Assembly: GCA_902571135.1 (NCBI GenBank)
Contig: CACGAU010000003.1
Location: 62,001 to 126,000, forward strand
Length of the DNA: 64,000 bases
Source: an uncultured Pelagibacteraceae bacterium
GTDB taxonomy: Bacteria > Pseudomonadota > Alphaproteobacteria > Pelagibacterales > Pelagibacteraceae
Reading direction: 5' to 3'
Every line of letters begins with the position of its first letter. The stretch's first letter is position 1. Below, piece by piece: positions 34,578-48,341 of the stretch. The notes under the pieces were generated by a model. The model did no database searches, had not been told where the DNA came from, and saw only the letters and a list, made by a program, of their open reading frames with translations. Position numbers and translations under genes: made by a program.

Positions 34578-36376
34578 TGAGCACTAAAGAAAATAATTTA
34601 AAAGAAAAATTCAAGATTGCTTTAACTTCTACCGCAAAAGTAATTGCTGATGATTTTGATGTAAAAAAAAAAAATTCTGAAGAAAAAAAAATAAAAGAAT
34701 TCAATTTTCTAGAAATTGATAATTTAACTAGTCCAGCTGATTTTATAAGATTACGTGCAGAAACAGACTCCTCTGCTTTGAAAAAAAAATTTTGTAATGA
34801 AACAATTTACAAAAAAAACCTTCCCTCAAATTCATCTTCTAGATCCCTTTATAATATCGCTGAAAAAATACGTTATGAGAGCCTGGGAGGAAAAATGTTA
34901 AAAGGAATTGAGAAAAATTTTCAAGAAAATTATCATCAAATAATAAATCGTAAACGCAAAGATCAATTAAAAACTAAAGAGGATGTATCTGTATCAGAGG
35001 CATTCGAGTTATATATGCTTAAGAATTTTCATAAAATTAAGCTAAATCCTCTAACAACAAAAATGCTTAATTTTTGGGAAAAAGACTTTGAGGAAGCTAT
35101 AGAAAAACATAAAGAATTTTTACTTAAAAATCTTGAAGATCAAAACATTTATAGTTCAAAGTTTTCAGAAATATTAGAAGAAATGGATATTTTTCAAAGT
35201 GAAAATGAGGACGAAAGAAAAGAAGAAAATCAAGATCAAGGACAAGATAATCCATCAAATGAAGATGAAAATAATGACAAAGAAGATAATAAAGACGAAA
35301 AAGATGAAAATGTATCAGAAGCTTCACTAGATGCTGATTATAGTGTTGATGAATTTAACTTTGACGAACAGTTGTCGGACACAGAGTCAGATGAACAAAG
35401 CTCTGAGCAAGTAGCTCAAAAAAAAATAGATAATATCAATTTAGATTATAAAATATTTACAACTCAGTTTGATGAAGTTGTAAAAGCTGAAAATCTAGAA
35501 AATGCAGATGAAGCGACAAAACTAAGAAAAAATTTAGATCAACAATTAATCGGATTTCAAGATATTATAACGAAACTTGCAAATAAACTTCAAAGACAAT
35601 TGCTTGCAAAACAAAATAGAGCATGGGAATTTGATTTAGAGGAGGGATTATTAGACAGTTCAAAACTTCCAAGAATTATCATGGATCCATATAATTCTTT
35701 ATCATTCAAAAAAGAAAAAGATTTAGATTTTAAAGATACAGTAGTGACTTTGCTCATAGACAACTCTGGATCTATGAGGGGAAGACCAATAACTATTGCA
35801 GCTATTTGTGCAGATATCTTATCCAGAACGTTGGAAAGGTGCTCTGTTAAAGTCGAAATTTTAGGCTTCACAACCAAAAATTGGAAGGGTGGACAGAGTA
35901 GAGAATTATGGACTAAAAATTCTAAACCGAAAACTCCAGGAAGATTGAACGACCTAAGACATATAATTTACAAAGGAGCAGATACCCATTGGAGACAAGC
36001 GAAAAATAATTTAGGACTAATGCTAAAAGAAGGTTTACTCAAAGAGAACATTGATGGAGAAGCTATATCGTGGGCCTATAATAGGATTAAAAAAAGAAAA
36101 GAAGAAAGAAAAATATTAATGGTTATTTCTGATGGAGCCCCTGTAGATGACTCAACTCTTTCTGTAAATTCAGGTGACTTTTTAGAAAAACATTTAAAAA
36201 AGATTGTGAAGTTTATTGAAAATAAATCAGATATTGAAGTTTTGGCTATAGGAATTGGTCATGATGTTTCAAGATATTATAATAAAGCTATCAAAATTAC
36301 CGACGTAAATGAATTAGGAGATGTTATGATATCTCAATTAAGCTCATTATTTGAAACAAAGAACAAATACCACTAA
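34577..36376 (+). CDS. cobT: CobT-like VWA-domain protein
   Basis: A 599-residue partner of the CobS-like ATPase. The N-terminal half is helical, followed by a strongly acidic linker (about 212-281, rich in Glu, Asp and Asn), and a C-terminal von Willebrand A domain with a complete MIDAS motif DNSGSM (D395) and later SDGAPVDDS. An AAA+ plus VWA pair usually remodels or loads metal into a target complex. The target is unknown here, as no chelatase large subunit is encoded nearby. The stop interlocks with that of convergent regB. Confidence 0.88.
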   Translation: MSTKENNLKEKFKIALTSTAKVIADDFDVKKKNSEEKKIKEFNFLEIDNLTSPADFIRLRAETDSSALKKKFCNETIYKKNLPSNSSSRSLYNIAEKIRYESLGGKMLKGIEKNFQENYHQIINRKRKDQLKTKEDVSVSEAFELYMLKNFHKIKLNPLTTKMLNFWEKDFEEAIEKHKEFLLKNLEDQNIYSSKFSEILEEMDIFQSENEDERKEENQDQGQDNPSNEDENNDKEDNKDEKDENVSEASLDADYSVDEFNFDEQLSDTESDEQSSEQVAQKKIDNINLDYKIFTTQFDEVVKAENLENADEATKLRKNLDQQLIGFQDIITKLANKLQRQLLAKQNRAWEFDLEEGLLDSSKLPRIIMDPYNSLSFKKEKDLDFKDTVVTLLIDNSGSMRGRPITIAAICADILSRTLERCSVKVEILGFTTKNWKGGQSRELWTKNSKPKTPGRLNDLRHIIYKGADTHWRQAKNNLGLMLKEGLLKENIDGEAISWAYNRIKKRKEERKILMVISDGAPVDDSTLSVNSGDFLEKHLKKIVKFIENKSDIEVLAIGIGHDVSRYYNKAIKITDVNELGDVMISQLSSLFETKNKYH

Positions 36377-37653
36377 ATATTAAATAATTCCTTATTCTTC
36401 CATCTAATAACAACTTCAGCGCCATTACGTGTTTTTGAATTTCTACAATTAACTGATGCAAAATTTTTTTCTAACAAAGTTTTTCCAATAAACAAGCCTA
36501 GGCCTAAACCTTCTTTAGATTTGTCTTTAGAATAATTTGATTTCAAATATGGCTCGCCAATTTTTGATATTATATCTCTTGGATAACCATCACCATCATC
36601 CTCAACTGTTATTTCAGTTATTTCACTATCACTTTTCAGATTAATAAAAATTGTATTTTTGGCAAATTTATTCGCGTTTCCAATAAAATTTCTTAACCCA
36701 TAAACTAATTCTATAGATTTGGTTATCTTTTTTGAGTTTGAGTCCTGGTCAAAATTGAAGACAAATTCCTTTTTACTTATTTCCTTAAATGACGAAATAA
36801 TTTCATGCAAATAATCTCGGATATTAATATCTTTATCAATAAATTCATCTTCTTCTACAGGATTTAAAGTTAATCGCTTTAAAATTTCATTACATCGCTC
36901 TACTTGACTATTCAATAACTCTATATCTTTTTCTAAATCTTTTTGCCCCTTAAATTGTTTCATTAAATCATGTGTAATTATTGTTATCGTAGAAAGCGGC
37001 GTACCTAAAGAATGTGCTGCTGCAGCAGCTTGACCACCTAAAGACAATAGTTCATGTTCTTTAGCCATTGCCTCTTCCATTTTTCCTAATGCTTCTTTTC
37101 TTAATCTAGATTGTGTACCAAATGTCATTGCAAAATAATTTAAAAATACCAAGGCAACAATTAAGGATGTCGGTATAGAATAATAAAAATAATGATTGTT
37201 ATGAAAATCACTGTTTAAATTAATTGGCAAATCTTCATAGTTAAAGGTTAAAAAAATAATTATAATTGTTGTTAAAGTTACTAATAATATATTAGTTCTT
37301 AAGCTCAAATTTGATGAAGAGAAAACACTTGGTATTAATATAAAAATCACAAATGGATTAGTTATTCCTCCTGATAAATAAAGAAGGATACCTAATTGCA
37401 ATATATCTATAACCAGAAAGATAAAAGCAGATCTATCTGATAATTGTGTTTTTTTATAAATAAAAATTAAATATAAATTACTTAATATTCCTAAAAATAT
37501 AACTAAATTTGACGTGATAAAATCTAAACTAGAATTTAGAAACAAATATACAAAATTTACTGCAATTAATTGTCCAATAATTCCGATCCATCTAAGAGTT
37601 ATATACGTTGATTTTTTAAAAGAATGATATTTTGAAGTTTCAAAGAACTTCAT
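36373..37653 (-). CDS. regB: RegB/PrrB-type redox sensor histidine kinase
   Basis: A 426-residue membrane kinase. Roughly six membrane helices (about 18-175) enclose the ubiquinone-sensing motif GGITNPF (95-101). The H-box [10 protein letters not shown] has H214, and the redox-active cysteine of RegB is matched by C254 in VERCNEIL. The ATPase has N-box IGNANKF, DDGDGYP and GLGLGLFIG. It should phosphorylate a RegA-type regulator, not in this window, to adjust respiration. It starts 2 bases after gyrB. Confidence 0.92.
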   Translation of the reverse strand: MKFFETSKYHSFKKSTYITLRWIGIIGQLIAVNFVYLFLNSSLDFITSNLVIFLGILSNLYLIFIYKKTQLSDRSAFIFLVIDILQLGILLYLSGGITNPFVIFILIPSVFSSSNLSLRTNILLVTLTTIIIIFLTFNYEDLPINLNSDFHNNHYFYYSIPTSLIVALVFLNYFAMTFGTQSRLRKEALGKMEEAMAKEHELLSLGGQAAAAAHSLGTPLSTITIITHDLMKQFKGQKDLEKDIELLNSQVERCNEILKRLTLNPVEEDEFIDKDINIRDYLHEIISSFKEISKKEFVFNFDQDSNSKKITKSIELVYGLRNFIGNANKFAKNTIFINLKSDSEITEITVEDDGDGYPRDIISKIGEPYLKSNYSKDKSKEGLGLGLFIGKTLLEKNFASVNCRNSKTRNGAEVVIRWKNKELFNI

Positions 37654-37655
37654 TT

Positions 37656-39785
<2,130 letters not shown>

Positions 39786-39834
39786 AAAAACTGTAAAATG
39801 CTCAAATAACCCTTGAAAAATATAGCTTATTTAA

Positions 39835-39924
39835 TGGCGGAGAGAATGGGATTCGAACCCATGAAAGAATTACTCCTTTACACGCTTTCCAAGCGTGCGC
39901 CTTCAACCACTCGGCCACCTCTCC
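39835..39924 (-). tRNA. tRNA-Ser (GGA)
   Basis: A 90-nt class II tRNA with long variable arm. Acceptor GGAGAGG with TTCTCTCC-side pairing, anticodon stem CACGC/GCGTG around TTGGAAA (GGA), T-arm GGGTTCGAATCCC, discriminator G and encoded CCA. It begins 2 bases after the lepA stop on the same strand and precedes gyrB. Confidence 0.96.
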
Positions 39925-39926
39925 AA

Positions 39927-41735
39927 CTATTTTTCTTTTGAAATCTTAAGTACACCAATAAATGCCTCTTGTGGAATTTCAACTCTTCCAAATTGTTTTG
40001 ATCTAGCTTTTCCTTTTTTCTGTTTTTCTAAAAGTTTTCTTTTTCTATCAGTTGCTCCACCTCCATGAATTTTGGTTAAAACATCTTTTTTAAACCCTTT
40101 TATTGTTTCTCTAGCAATAATTTTACCTCCTATTGCAGCTTGAACTGGAATCATAAAGTTATGTCGAGGTATTAAATCTTTTAATTTTTCACAAACCTCT
40201 CTACCAGTTTTTTGTGCAAAATCTTTATGTATCATCATTGCTAAAGCATCAACTGGTTCTCCATTAACTAGAATACCAAGTTTTACCAAATCTCCCTCTC
40301 TATGCTCAATGATTTCATAGTCAAAACTAGCATAGCCACTAGTCATAGATTTTAGTCTATCATTAAAATCAAAAACAACTTCATTCAACGGTAACTCATA
40401 ATTTACAACAGCTCTATTACCTGAATAACTTAAGTTAGTCTGAATTCCTCTTTTATCCTGACACATTTTTATAATTGAACCTAAATATTGATCAGGAGTA
40501 ATGATTGTTGTTTTTATCCATGGCTCTTCAATATATTTAATTAATGTTGGATCGGGTAAACTTGATGGATTTTGAAGATCTATAATATTTCCATTATTAA
40601 GGTGAACTTTATAAACAACACCAGGCGTAGTTGTTAATAAATTAACATCAAATTCTCTCTCTAGTCTTTCTGTTACAATTTCCAAATGAAGTAATCCTAA
40701 AAATCCACATCTAAAACCCAATCCTAAAGCTGAAGATGACTCAGGTTCAAATGAAAAACTTGCATCATTTAATTGTAATTTAGCTAAACCATCTTTAAGT
40801 TTTTGAAACTCAGAACTATCTACTGGAAACAACCCACAAAATACTACTGGTTTACTTGGTTTAAATCCTGGCAAAGCATCTTTTAATGGTTTTGAGGCAT
40901 CACAAATCGTATCTCCAACTTTTGTTTCAGACAAAACTTTAATTCCTGTTGTAATAAAGCCAATTTCACCCGTTTTTAGTTCATTTATGTCTACTGGCTT
41001 TGGTGTAAAAACCCCAACTTTTTCAACAATATACTCCTGATTAGTAGACATCATTTTTATTTTCATGTGTTTAGAAAGTTTACCATCTATTACTCTCACT
41101 AATATTACTACGCCTAAATAAGTGTCATACCAGCTATCAACCAATAAACATTTTAGATCGGCTGAGCTTTCTCCTTTTGGTGCAGGCAATGTTGTTATTA
41201 TTTGTTCTAAAATATCCTCTATACCTTCACCTGTTTTACCTGAGCACGGAATTGCATTTTCGGTATCAATTCCTATTACTTCTTCAATTTGTTTTTTTGT
41301 TCTATCTAAATCTGATGCAGGTAAATCAACCTTATTTAAAACTGGTACAATCTCATGGTTGGTATCTAAAGCTTGGTAAACATTTGCTAAAGTTTGAGCT
41401 TCTACACCTTGAGTACTATCTACAATTAAAATTGAACCTTCACATGCATATAATGATCTACTAACTTCATAACTGAAATCAACATGGCCTGGGGTATCAA
41501 TAATATTTAAAACATAATCTTTTCCATTTTTAGCTTTGTAATTTAATTTGACAGTTTGGGCTTTAATTGTGATTCCTCTTTCACGTTCAATATCCATAGA
41601 GTCCAAAACTTGAGCTTTCATCTCTCTTTCAGTTAATCCACCGCAACTATGAATAATTCTATCAGCTATAGTAGATTTTCCATGATCAATATGCGCAATG
41701 ATTGCAAAATTTCTTATATTATCAATTGTACTCAT
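39927..41735 (-). CDS. lepA: Elongation factor 4 (LepA)
   Basis: A 602-residue translational GTPase that can back-translocate or help ribosome assembly. G1 [10 protein letters not shown]3 DTPGHVDF, G4 NKVDLP; the LepA-specific C-terminal domain ends with [20 protein letters not shown] and [10 protein letters not shown]. It lies 8 bases after pheT, and tRNA-Ser follows its stop directly. Confidence 0.97.
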   Translation of the reverse strand: MSTIDNIRNFAIIAHIDHGKSTIADRIIHSCGGLTEREMKAQVLDSMDIERERGITIKAQTVKLNYKAKNGKDYVLNIIDTPGHVDFSYEVSRSLYACEGSILIVDSTQGVEAQTLANVYQALDTNHEIVPVLNKVDLPASDLDRTKKQIEEVIGIDTENAIPCSGKTGEGIEDILEQIITTLPAPKGESSADLKCLLVDSWYDTYLGVVILVRVIDGKLSKHMKIKMMSTNQEYIVEKVGVFTPKPVDINELKTGEIGFITTGIKVLSETKVGDTICDASKPLKDALPGFKPSKPVVFCGLFPVDSSEFQKLKDGLAKLQLNDASFSFEPESSSALGLGFRCGFLGLLHLEIVTERLEREFDVNLLTTTPGVVYKVHLNNGNIIDLQNPSSLPDPTLIKYIEEPWIKTTIITPDQYLGSIIKMCQDKRGIQTNLSYSGNRAVVNYELPLNEVVFDFNDRLKSMTSGYASFDYEIIEHREGDLVKLGILVNGEPVDALAMMIHKDFAQKTGREVCEKLKDLIPRHNFMIPVQAAIGGKIIARETIKGFKKDVLTKIHGGGATDRKRKLLEKQKKGKARSKQFGRVEIPQEAFIGVLKISKEK

Positions 41736-41743
41736 TATTTTTT

Positions 41744-44152
41744 TTAGGAACGGATTTTAGCGCCAGTTTTATTTTCAACTGTTTCTATTATCAAATTATT
41801 AATTTTTTCTAAATCATTATCCGTTAAAGTTTTTTCCAATGATTGAATTGTTACACTGATAGCAATTGATTTTTGATTTTCAGGAATATTATTTCCTTCG
41901 TATACGTCAAAAACTTTAACATTTGAAATTAAATTTTTATCAATATTTGATATTACACTTACTAAATTTTGCACACTTATTTTTTTATCAATAATAAATG
42001 CAAAATCTCTTTCGGATTTTTGAAAGTCAGATACTAAATATTTTGTTTTTTGATCTTTTAAAGATTTTTTTGGCAGTTTTAAATTATCTAGAAATATTTC
42101 AAATCCTACTAAAGAATCTGTTTTAATATCTAGTGTTTTGATAATGTTAGGATGAATTTCACCAAAATAAGCAGCTATCTTATCTTTTCCCTTATTTAAA
42201 AATATTCTTCCTGATTTTCCTGGATGATAATAACTAGGGCTTTCATCATCAATATAAAATTTTTCTGAATCATAACCAGCTTCTACTAAAGTTTGTGTAA
42301 CGTCTCTTTTAATATCAAAAACATCTATATTTCTCTCTTTTTCAATCCATGAAAGTCTAGATTTTTTCCCAGCCGACAAGCCACATACAACTGTATTTTG
42401 AGCTCCAGGTTGTGGACCATAAAATATTGGTCCTATTTCAAATATTGATAAATCTTTAATTCCTCTATCTAAGTTTTTGCTCATGTGCATCACTAAATTT
42501 GAAAAAATAGAATTTCTTAATACTCCCAATTCAGAGCTAATTGGATTTACAATTTTTATTTCTTTATTGTTCTCTTTAAAGTGATCGTTATATTTTGAAT
42601 CTGTAAAAGACCAAGTAATAGCCTCCAGATACCCTTTAGATGCTACTGCTCTTTGAAGAAAATGAAATAACTTTTGAGTTGGATTTAAAGTATTTTTTGA
42701 TCTTTCTTTAATAGGATTTTCTATTTTTATTTTTTCATAGCCACTAATTCTTACAAGTTCCTCAACTATATCAATTTCTTGAACGATATCTGGTCTCCAA
42801 GATGGAACTGATAATTTAAAGAATTTTTTTTCTTTTTTTAATTTAAAACCAAGTTTTTCTAAAATGTTAATCATTTCCTTGGTTGAAATTTTAAAACCAG
42901 TAATCTTTTCAAACGTTTTTGGTTCAAATTTTATGACTTTGTTTTTATAAGATTCAATTTTCTGAATATCTATTTTGCTAATTTCACCACCACAAATTTC
43001 CTTAATTAAAAAAGCTGCTTTATTTAATCCAACTTCAATAGATAACTGATCAATACCTCTTTCAAATCTAAATTTAGCATCTGTATCGATATTCAATTTT
43101 TTGGCAGTTTTTCTAATTGATCTTGGATCAAAATAAGCAGATTCTAATAGAACATTTTTTGTATCTAACTCTGTACCAGATCTTGTTCCTCCAATAATTC
43201 CTCCTAGGCCTAAGACACCTTTGTTATCACTTATTACACACATTCCATTATCTAGTTTATAACTTTTATTATCTAGAGCAGTAAATTCTTCTCCTGATTT
43301 TGAATTTCTAACAATTATTCCCTTATCAATTTTATCAGCATCATATGCGTGCAAAGGACGATTAATATCAATCATGACATAATTTGTAATATCTACTATT
43401 GCAGATATTGGTTTTTGGCCTATAGAAATTAATTTATCTTTCAGCCATTGAGGACTTTCTGTATTTTTGACGTTAGTTATCAAGCAACTGCCAAAAGACA
43501 AACAGCCTTGATTTTTTTCTTTTGTTATTTTTACTTTTAAGGTCTGTTTTCTATTAGATTTAATTTTTTTATCTTTTTCTAATTTTAAGTTTCCAAAACC
43601 TGCAGCTGATAGATCTCTTGCTATCCCTCGAACACCAAGACAGTCTGGTCTATTTGGTGTAATTGATAAATCTATAAGATTAGAACTTGGTTTAGAAAAA
43701 TAACTTTTTCCAACATTTTTTGCATATTTCGAAAATGATAATTCAGTAATTCCATCACTTTCATCTGATAAATTTAATTCAGATTCAGAACAAAGCATTC
43801 CATAAGATGTAACATCTCTAATTTTAGCAACAACAAGTTTAGTTTTGTTTTTTGGGATTATTGCACCTGGTGGAGCATACACAGTAAGAAGACCCTCTCT
43901 TGCATTTGCAGCCCCACAAACAACTTTTTTGATTTCTTTATTACCAACATCAACATCACAAACTTTTAGCCTATCTGCGTTTGGGTGTTTTTCTGTTTTT
44001 ATAATTTTTGCTATTTTAAATAAATCTAATCCTTCAAATAAATTTTCTATACTCTCAACCTCAAGACCTATATCTGTTAGTTTCTCAATAAGTTTATCTT
44101 CTTTAGCACTTATTTTTAAATGATCTTTTAACCAATCATATGTGATCTTCAT
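41744..44152 (-). CDS. pheT: Phenylalanyl-tRNA synthetase beta subunit
   Basis: An 802-residue full-length beta chain. N-terminal EMAP/tRNA-binding fold ([15 protein letters not shown]), B3/B4 editing domain (about 200-390), B5 domain, the catalytic-like core ([12 protein letters not shown]), and the C-terminal anticodon-binding FDX-ACB domain ([15 protein letters not shown]). It overlaps pheS by 4 bases. Confidence 0.97.
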   Translation of the reverse strand: MKITYDWLKDHLKISAKEDKLIEKLTDIGLEVESIENLFEGLDLFKIAKIIKTEKHPNADRLKVCDVDVGNKEIKKVVCGAANAREGLLTVYAPPGAIIPKNKTKLVVAKIRDVTSYGMLCSESELNLSDESDGITELSFSKYAKNVGKSYFSKPSSNLIDLSITPNRPDCLGVRGIARDLSAAGFGNLKLEKDKKIKSNRKQTLKVKITKEKNQGCLSFGSCLITNVKNTESPQWLKDKLISIGQKPISAIVDITNYVMIDINRPLHAYDADKIDKGIIVRNSKSGEEFTALDNKSYKLDNGMCVISDNKGVLGLGGIIGGTRSGTELDTKNVLLESAYFDPRSIRKTAKKLNIDTDAKFRFERGIDQLSIEVGLNKAAFLIKEICGGEISKIDIQKIESYKNKVIKFEPKTFEKITGFKISTKEMINILEKLGFKLKKEKKFFKLSVPSWRPDIVQEIDIVEELVRISGYEKIKIENPIKERSKNTLNPTQKLFHFLQRAVASKGYLEAITWSFTDSKYNDHFKENNKEIKIVNPISSELGVLRNSIFSNLVMHMSKNLDRGIKDLSIFEIGPIFYGPQPGAQNTVVCGLSAGKKSRLSWIEKERNIDVFDIKRDVTQTLVEAGYDSEKFYIDDESPSYYHPGKSGRIFLNKGKDKIAAYFGEIHPNIIKTLDIKTDSLVGFEIFLDNLKLPKKSLKDQKTKYLVSDFQKSERDFAFIIDKKISVQNLVSVISNIDKNLISNVKVFDVYEGNNIPENQKSIAISVTIQSLEKTLTDNDLEKINNLIIETVENKTGAKIRS

Positions 44153-45216
44153 CTGCTTAAACCTCTGTAATTTGAGGGGACATCAAGCGGATCAAAACCG
44201 AAGTGATTTAGCCATCTGTAATCACAATCAAAAAACGCTCTTAAATCATTAATGCCGTATTTAAGCATTGCTAATCGGTCTATACCTATGCCAAAAGCAT
44301 ATCCTTGATATTTAGAAGGATCTACTTTTACATTTTTTAAAACATTAGGATGCACCATGCCACAGCCTAAAATTTCAAGCCACTTATTTCCTTCTCCAAT
44401 AATTATTTTGCCATCTTTTATTTCATAACCAATATCAACTTCTGCAGATGGTTCTGTGAATGGAAAATGACTAGGTCTAAATCTCATTTTGATTTTTTCG
44501 ACTTCAAAAAATTCTTTAATAAAATAATTCAAGCATCCTTTCAAATGCCCCATATTAATATTTGTGTCGATATGCAAACCTTCTACTTGATGAAACATTG
44601 GTGCGTGTGTTTGATCACTATCAGATCTATAAGTTCTCCCAGGAGCAATAATCTTAAATGGAGGTTTGTCTTTTAGCATAGTTCTAATTTGAACTGGTGA
44701 AGTATGAGTTCGTAACAAAACCTCTTTGTTTTCATCTAAGTAAAATGTATCATGCATATCTCTTGCTGGATGATTGTCAGGTGTATTTAAAGCAGTAAAG
44801 TTGTTATATTCATTTTCAACATCAGGGCCTTCTTCAACACTAAATCCTATTTCAGAAAAAATAGATGAAATTTCATCAATAGTTTGTGATACTGGATGGA
44901 CTTTTCCTATAACGAATGGTCTTTCAGGTAAAGTTATATCGACTTTTTCCTTTTCTAATTTTTCGTTTATTTTTTTTCCTTCTATCTCACTAATTTTAGA
45001 AGTTATCAAATTCTGGAGTTCGTCTTTAACTTGATTTAAATCTGATGCAAATTTTTTTCTATCATTCTCTGGAATTGAACCTATTGTTTTAAATTTTAAT
45101 GAAATTAAACCATTTTTACCAAACAGCTCCGTTTTGATTTCATTTATTTGATCAAAGCTTAAATCATTTTCTAGCTTTGATATAAACTGATCTCTAATAT
45201 TTTTTATCTCTGACAT
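44149..45216 (-). CDS. pheS: Phenylalanyl-tRNA synthetase alpha subunit
   Basis: A 355-residue class II catalytic subunit with an N-terminal coiled coil (about 1-90). Motif 2 region [30 protein letters not shown], and motif 3 [15 protein letters not shown]-like [15 protein letters not shown]. It follows rplT by 43 bases in the conserved thrS-infC-rpmI-rplT-pheS-pheT string. No attenuator with a phenylalanine-rich leader is seen in the short spacer. Confidence 0.97.
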   Translation of the reverse strand: MSEIKNIRDQFISKLENDLSFDQINEIKTELFGKNGLISLKFKTIGSIPENDRKKFASDLNQVKDELQNLITSKISEIEGKKINEKLEKEKVDITLPERPFVIGKVHPVSQTIDEISSIFSEIGFSVEEGPDVENEYNNFTALNTPDNHPARDMHDTFYLDENKEVLLRTHTSPVQIRTMLKDKPPFKIIAPGRTYRSDSDQTHAPMFHQVEGLHIDTNINMGHLKGCLNYFIKEFFEVEKIKMRFRPSHFPFTEPSAEVDIGYEIKDGKIIIGEGNKWLEILGCGMVHPNVLKNVKVDPSKYQGYAFGIGIDRLAMLKYGINDLRAFFDCDYRWLNHFGFDPLDVPSNYRGLSR

Positions 45217-45259
45217 ATTAGTAGATTATTTCCTTAAGAAATAAAAACAATAGCGAAGA

Positions 45260-45616
45260 TTAATTTAAAGCTGATTGAGCTTTTTGTACAATCGTTTTGA
45301 ATGCTTCTGGGCTATCGTAAGCAATTTCAGCAAGTATTTTTCTATCTATTGCAATACCACATTTATTTAATCCATTGATAAATTTTGAGTAAGTTAAGCC
45401 TTCAGCTCTAACTCCAGCATTGATTCTCTGTATCCACAATGATTTAAAATCTCTTTTTTTATTTCTTCTATCTCTGTAAGCGTATTGCATGGATTTTTCC
45501 ATAGCTTGCTTGGCAACTCTAATGGTATTTTTTCTTCTGCCCCATTGACCCTTTACAGCTTTTAAAACTTTTTTATGTTTAGCTTTACTAGTTACACCTC
45601 TTTTAACTCTTGCCAT
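45260..45616 (-). CDS. rplT: 50S ribosomal protein L20
   Basis: A 118-residue basic protein: [18 protein letters not shown] at the N-terminus, [23 protein letters not shown] in the middle. It binds 23S rRNA early in assembly and, in some bacteria, represses its own operon. It starts 2 bases after rpmI. Confidence 0.98.
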   Translation of the reverse strand: MARVKRGVTSKAKHKKVLKAVKGQWGRRKNTIRVAKQAMEKSMQYAYRDRRNKKRDFKSLWIQRINAGVRAEGLTYSKFINGLNKCGIAIDRKILAEIAYDSPEAFKTIVQKAQSALN

Positions 45617-45618
45617 TA

Positions 45619-45825
45619 TTAACCCCTCAAACTGTAAGGCATGTATGACTTAACAATTTTTCCATCTTGTTTAGACAATGTTGTAGTACCTCTTAGTTTT
45701 CTAATTTGTGAATTCGTTCTTTTAATCATGCCATGTCTTTTACCTGCTTGAGCAGATATAACTTTACCCTTAGCGGATATTTTAAATCTTTTTTTTGCTG
45801 AGCTTTTTGTTTTTAGTTTTGGCAT
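45619..45825 (-). CDS. rpmI: 50S ribosomal protein L35
   Basis: A 68-residue basic protein with the L35 signature [20 protein letters not shown] and [10 protein letters not shown]. It stands between infC (53-base gap) and rplT (2-base gap), the usual order. Confidence 0.97.
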   Translation of the reverse strand: MPKLKTKSSAKKRFKISAKGKVISAQAGKRHGMIKRTNSQIRKLRGTTTLSKQDGKIVKSYMPYSLRG

Positions 45826-45878
45826 AATTCTGCGGACTTATACAAAGAAAGATATAATTTTACAACCTCTATTAAAGC

Positions 45879-46424
45879 TTATAAAGGCTGAATTACCATG
45901 ATCATTTGCTTCCCGTCAAACTTGGGATGCAATTCTACCTTACCGATATCCTTCATATCCTCTTTAATTTTGCCCATTAGTTCATTTCCTAGATGGGAAT
46001 GCTGAAGTTCTCTACCTTTAAATCTTATAGTAAATTTAACCTTATCTCCTTTAGCTATAAATTTTTTAGCATTTTTGACTTTAAACTCATAATCATGAGT
46101 TTCTGTAACAGGTCTCATTTTAATTTCTTTTAATGAAACAATTTTTTGTTTTTTCTTTGCGAGGTTTGCTTTTTTCTGGGCATCATATTTATATTTACCC
46201 ATATCCATTATTTTACATACAGGAGGATTAGCATTAGGTGCTATTTCAATTAAATCTAAACCTTGATTTTTTGCCATAGAAATAGCTTCATTGGTGTTTA
46301 TCACTCCAAGATTTTCTCCATCACTTGCTATAACTTGTACATCAGGAGAAGAAATTCTATTATTAGATCTTGGACCTCTGTCCTTGGTTCTTCTTTGAAA
46401 ATAATTTTGTTTGAAGTCTGCCAC
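45879..46424 (-). CDS. infC: Translation initiation factor IF-3
   Basis: A 181-residue two-domain factor that keeps ribosomal subunits apart and proofreads the start codon. N-domain: GLDLIEIAPNANPPVCKIMDMGKYKY; C-domain: EIKMRPVTETHDYEFKVKNA. The start is GTG directly after the thrS TAA; the AUU/AUA-type start that lets IF-3 control its own synthesis in enterics is not used. Confidence 0.96.
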   Translation of the reverse strand: MADFKQNYFQRRTKDRGPRSNNRISSPDVQVIASDGENLGVINTNEAISMAKNQGLDLIEIAPNANPPVCKIMDMGKYKYDAQKKANLAKKKQKIVSLKEIKMRPVTETHDYEFKVKNAKKFIAKGDKVKFTIRFKGRELQHSHLGNELMGKIKEDMKDIGKVELHPKFDGKQMIMVIQPL

Positions 46425-48341
46425 TTAGTTTGATGATGCTTTATTCAAAGCAGAGAATGTTTTTAAGAATTGATCTATACCCATATTTTCTTGTTTATTA
46501 GAGTCTAATCTTCTAATCGTTACTGAATTGGAGTCAACTTCTTTTTTACCACAAATTAATAAAAGTGGTATTTTTGCTAAAGAATGATCTCTAATTTTAT
46601 AATTTAAATTATGATTTTTTAAATCTACTGCAGAACTTATACCTGAATTTTTAATTTTATTTGATACCTCGACTGCATAGTCATTAAATTCCTCTGAAAT
46701 AGGTATTACCATAGTCTGTAAAGGAGATATCCAAAATGGAAACTTGCCTGCATAGTTTTCAATTAAAATTCCAATAAATCTCTCTAGAGAACCAAATAAT
46801 GCTCGGTGCAACATAACAGGAACTTTTTTAGTTCCATCTTTGTCAACATAAGAAGCATCTAATCTTCCAGGTAAATTTAAATCTACTTGTAAAGTTCCAC
46901 ATTGCCAATCTCTACCAATAGCATCTCGTAAAACAAATTCAATTTTAGGACCATAAAATGCTCCCTCACCTTTATTAATAGTATATTCTAATTTAGAAGC
47001 TTTAACAGCTTCAAGCAAAGAGGCTTCTGCTTTATCCCAAACTGAATCATCACCAACTCTTACCTCTGGCCTATCTGCATATTTTAGAATCACATTTTCA
47101 AAACCAAGGTCCTTATAAATATCTAGTATTAGATTTGTAACAATTAAACATTCGCTAGTAATTTGATCTTGAGTGCAAAAAATATGGGCATCATCTTGAG
47201 TAAAGGCTCTTACTCTTAATAACCCATGTAAAGCGCCTGATGGCTCATAACGATGAACTTTTCCAAATTCAGCAAAACGTAACGGAAGATCTCTGTAACT
47301 TTTTAAGCCTTGATTAAATACCTGGATATGACCAGGGCAATTCATTGGTTTAATTGCAAAAACTTTCTCATCTGGTGTTTCAGAAGTATACATGTTTTCT
47401 CCATATTTTTCCCAATGCCCAGATTTTTCCCATAGTTGTCTATCTAGTACCTCTGGAGTATTGACCTCTTTATAACCAGCCGCATCTTGTCTGCTTCTCA
47501 TGTAATTAATGAGCTTTTGAAACAAACCCCATCCTCTTTCATGCCAAAATACTGATCCAGGGCTTTCTTCTCTAAAATGAAATAAATCCATTTCTCTACC
47601 TAATTTTCTGTGATCTCTTTTTTCGGCTTCTTCTATTCTTTTCAAATATTCATCTAGATCTTTTTGAGTTGCCCAACTCGTACCATATATTCGTTGCAAC
47701 ATTTCATTATTAGAGTCTCCTCTCCAATATGCTCCTGATACTTTTGTAAGTTTAAAATATTTCCCTATTTTACCTGTAGAGGATAAATGTGGGCCTCTAC
47801 ATAAATCATGCCATTCTCCGTGAAAATAAATTGATACATCTTCATTTTCAGGTATCGCTTCAATTAGCTCGGCTTTATAAATTTCTCCTTTTTTTTTAAA
47901 ATGGCTAATTGCTTTATTTCTATCCCAAACTTCTCTTTTTGTTATTTCATTCCTATCGACAATCTCTTTCATTTTATTTTCAATTTTAACAAGATCGTCC
48001 TCTGTAAATGGTTCTTTTCTAGCAAAGTCATAATAAAATCCATTTTCAATCACGGGTCCAATTGTAACTTGTGTTCCTGGAAATAATTCTTGAACAGCCA
48101 TAGCTAAAATATGAGCTGTATCATGCCTTATAGTTTCTAAGCCCTCAGGATTTTTTGAGGTAAAAATTTTTACAGAACAATCATTTTCAATTAAAAAATC
48201 AAGATCTTTAAGCGCACCATCAACGCTTATGACCATGGCTTGTTTGGCTAATGATTTACTAATTTTTTCAGCTACTTCAAGTCCAGTAACTTTATTAGGA
48301 AAATCAATATTCTTTCCATCAGGTAATGTTATTATCGGCAT
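46425..48341 (-). CDS. thrS: Threonyl-tRNA synthetase
   Basis: A 638-residue class II synthetase. N-terminal TGS domain, editing domain with HDTAHILAMAVQELFPG and the CRGPHLSSTG zinc/editing site, the catalytic core with CPGHIQVFNQ and RFAEFGKVHRYEPSG (motif 2), and the anticodon domain at the C-terminus. It starts immediately after the glycosyltransferase gene. Confidence 0.98.
   Translation of the reverse strand: MPIITLPDGKNIDFPNKVTGLEVAEKISKSLAKQAMVISVDGALKDLDFLIENDCSVKIFTSKNPEGLETIRHDTAHILAMAVQELFPGTQVTIGPVIENGFYYDFARKEPFTEDDLVKIENKMKEIVDRNEITKREVWDRNKAISHFKKKGEIYKAELIEAIPENEDVSIYFHGEWHDLCRGPHLSSTGKIGKYFKLTKVSGAYWRGDSNNEMLQRIYGTSWATQKDLDEYLKRIEEAEKRDHRKLGREMDLFHFREESPGSVFWHERGWGLFQKLINYMRSRQDAAGYKEVNTPEVLDRQLWEKSGHWEKYGENMYTSETPDEKVFAIKPMNCPGHIQVFNQGLKSYRDLPLRFAEFGKVHRYEPSGALHGLLRVRAFTQDDAHIFCTQDQITSECLIVTNLILDIYKDLGFENVILKYADRPEVRVGDDSVWDKAEASLLEAVKASKLEYTINKGEGAFYGPKIEFVLRDAIGRDWQCGTLQVDLNLPGRLDASYVDKDGTKKVPVMLHRALFGSLERFIGILIENYAGKFPFWISPLQTMVIPISEEFNDYAVEVSNKIKNSGISSAVDLKNHNLNYKIRDHSLAKIPLLLICGKKEVDSNSVTIRRLDSNKQENMGIDQFLKTFSALNKASSN

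Noticed and set aside
33603-36376. Cobalamin biosynthesis locus
   Set aside because: Only cobS and cobT homologs are present; no other corrin gene is in the window, so pathway assignment is not supported.
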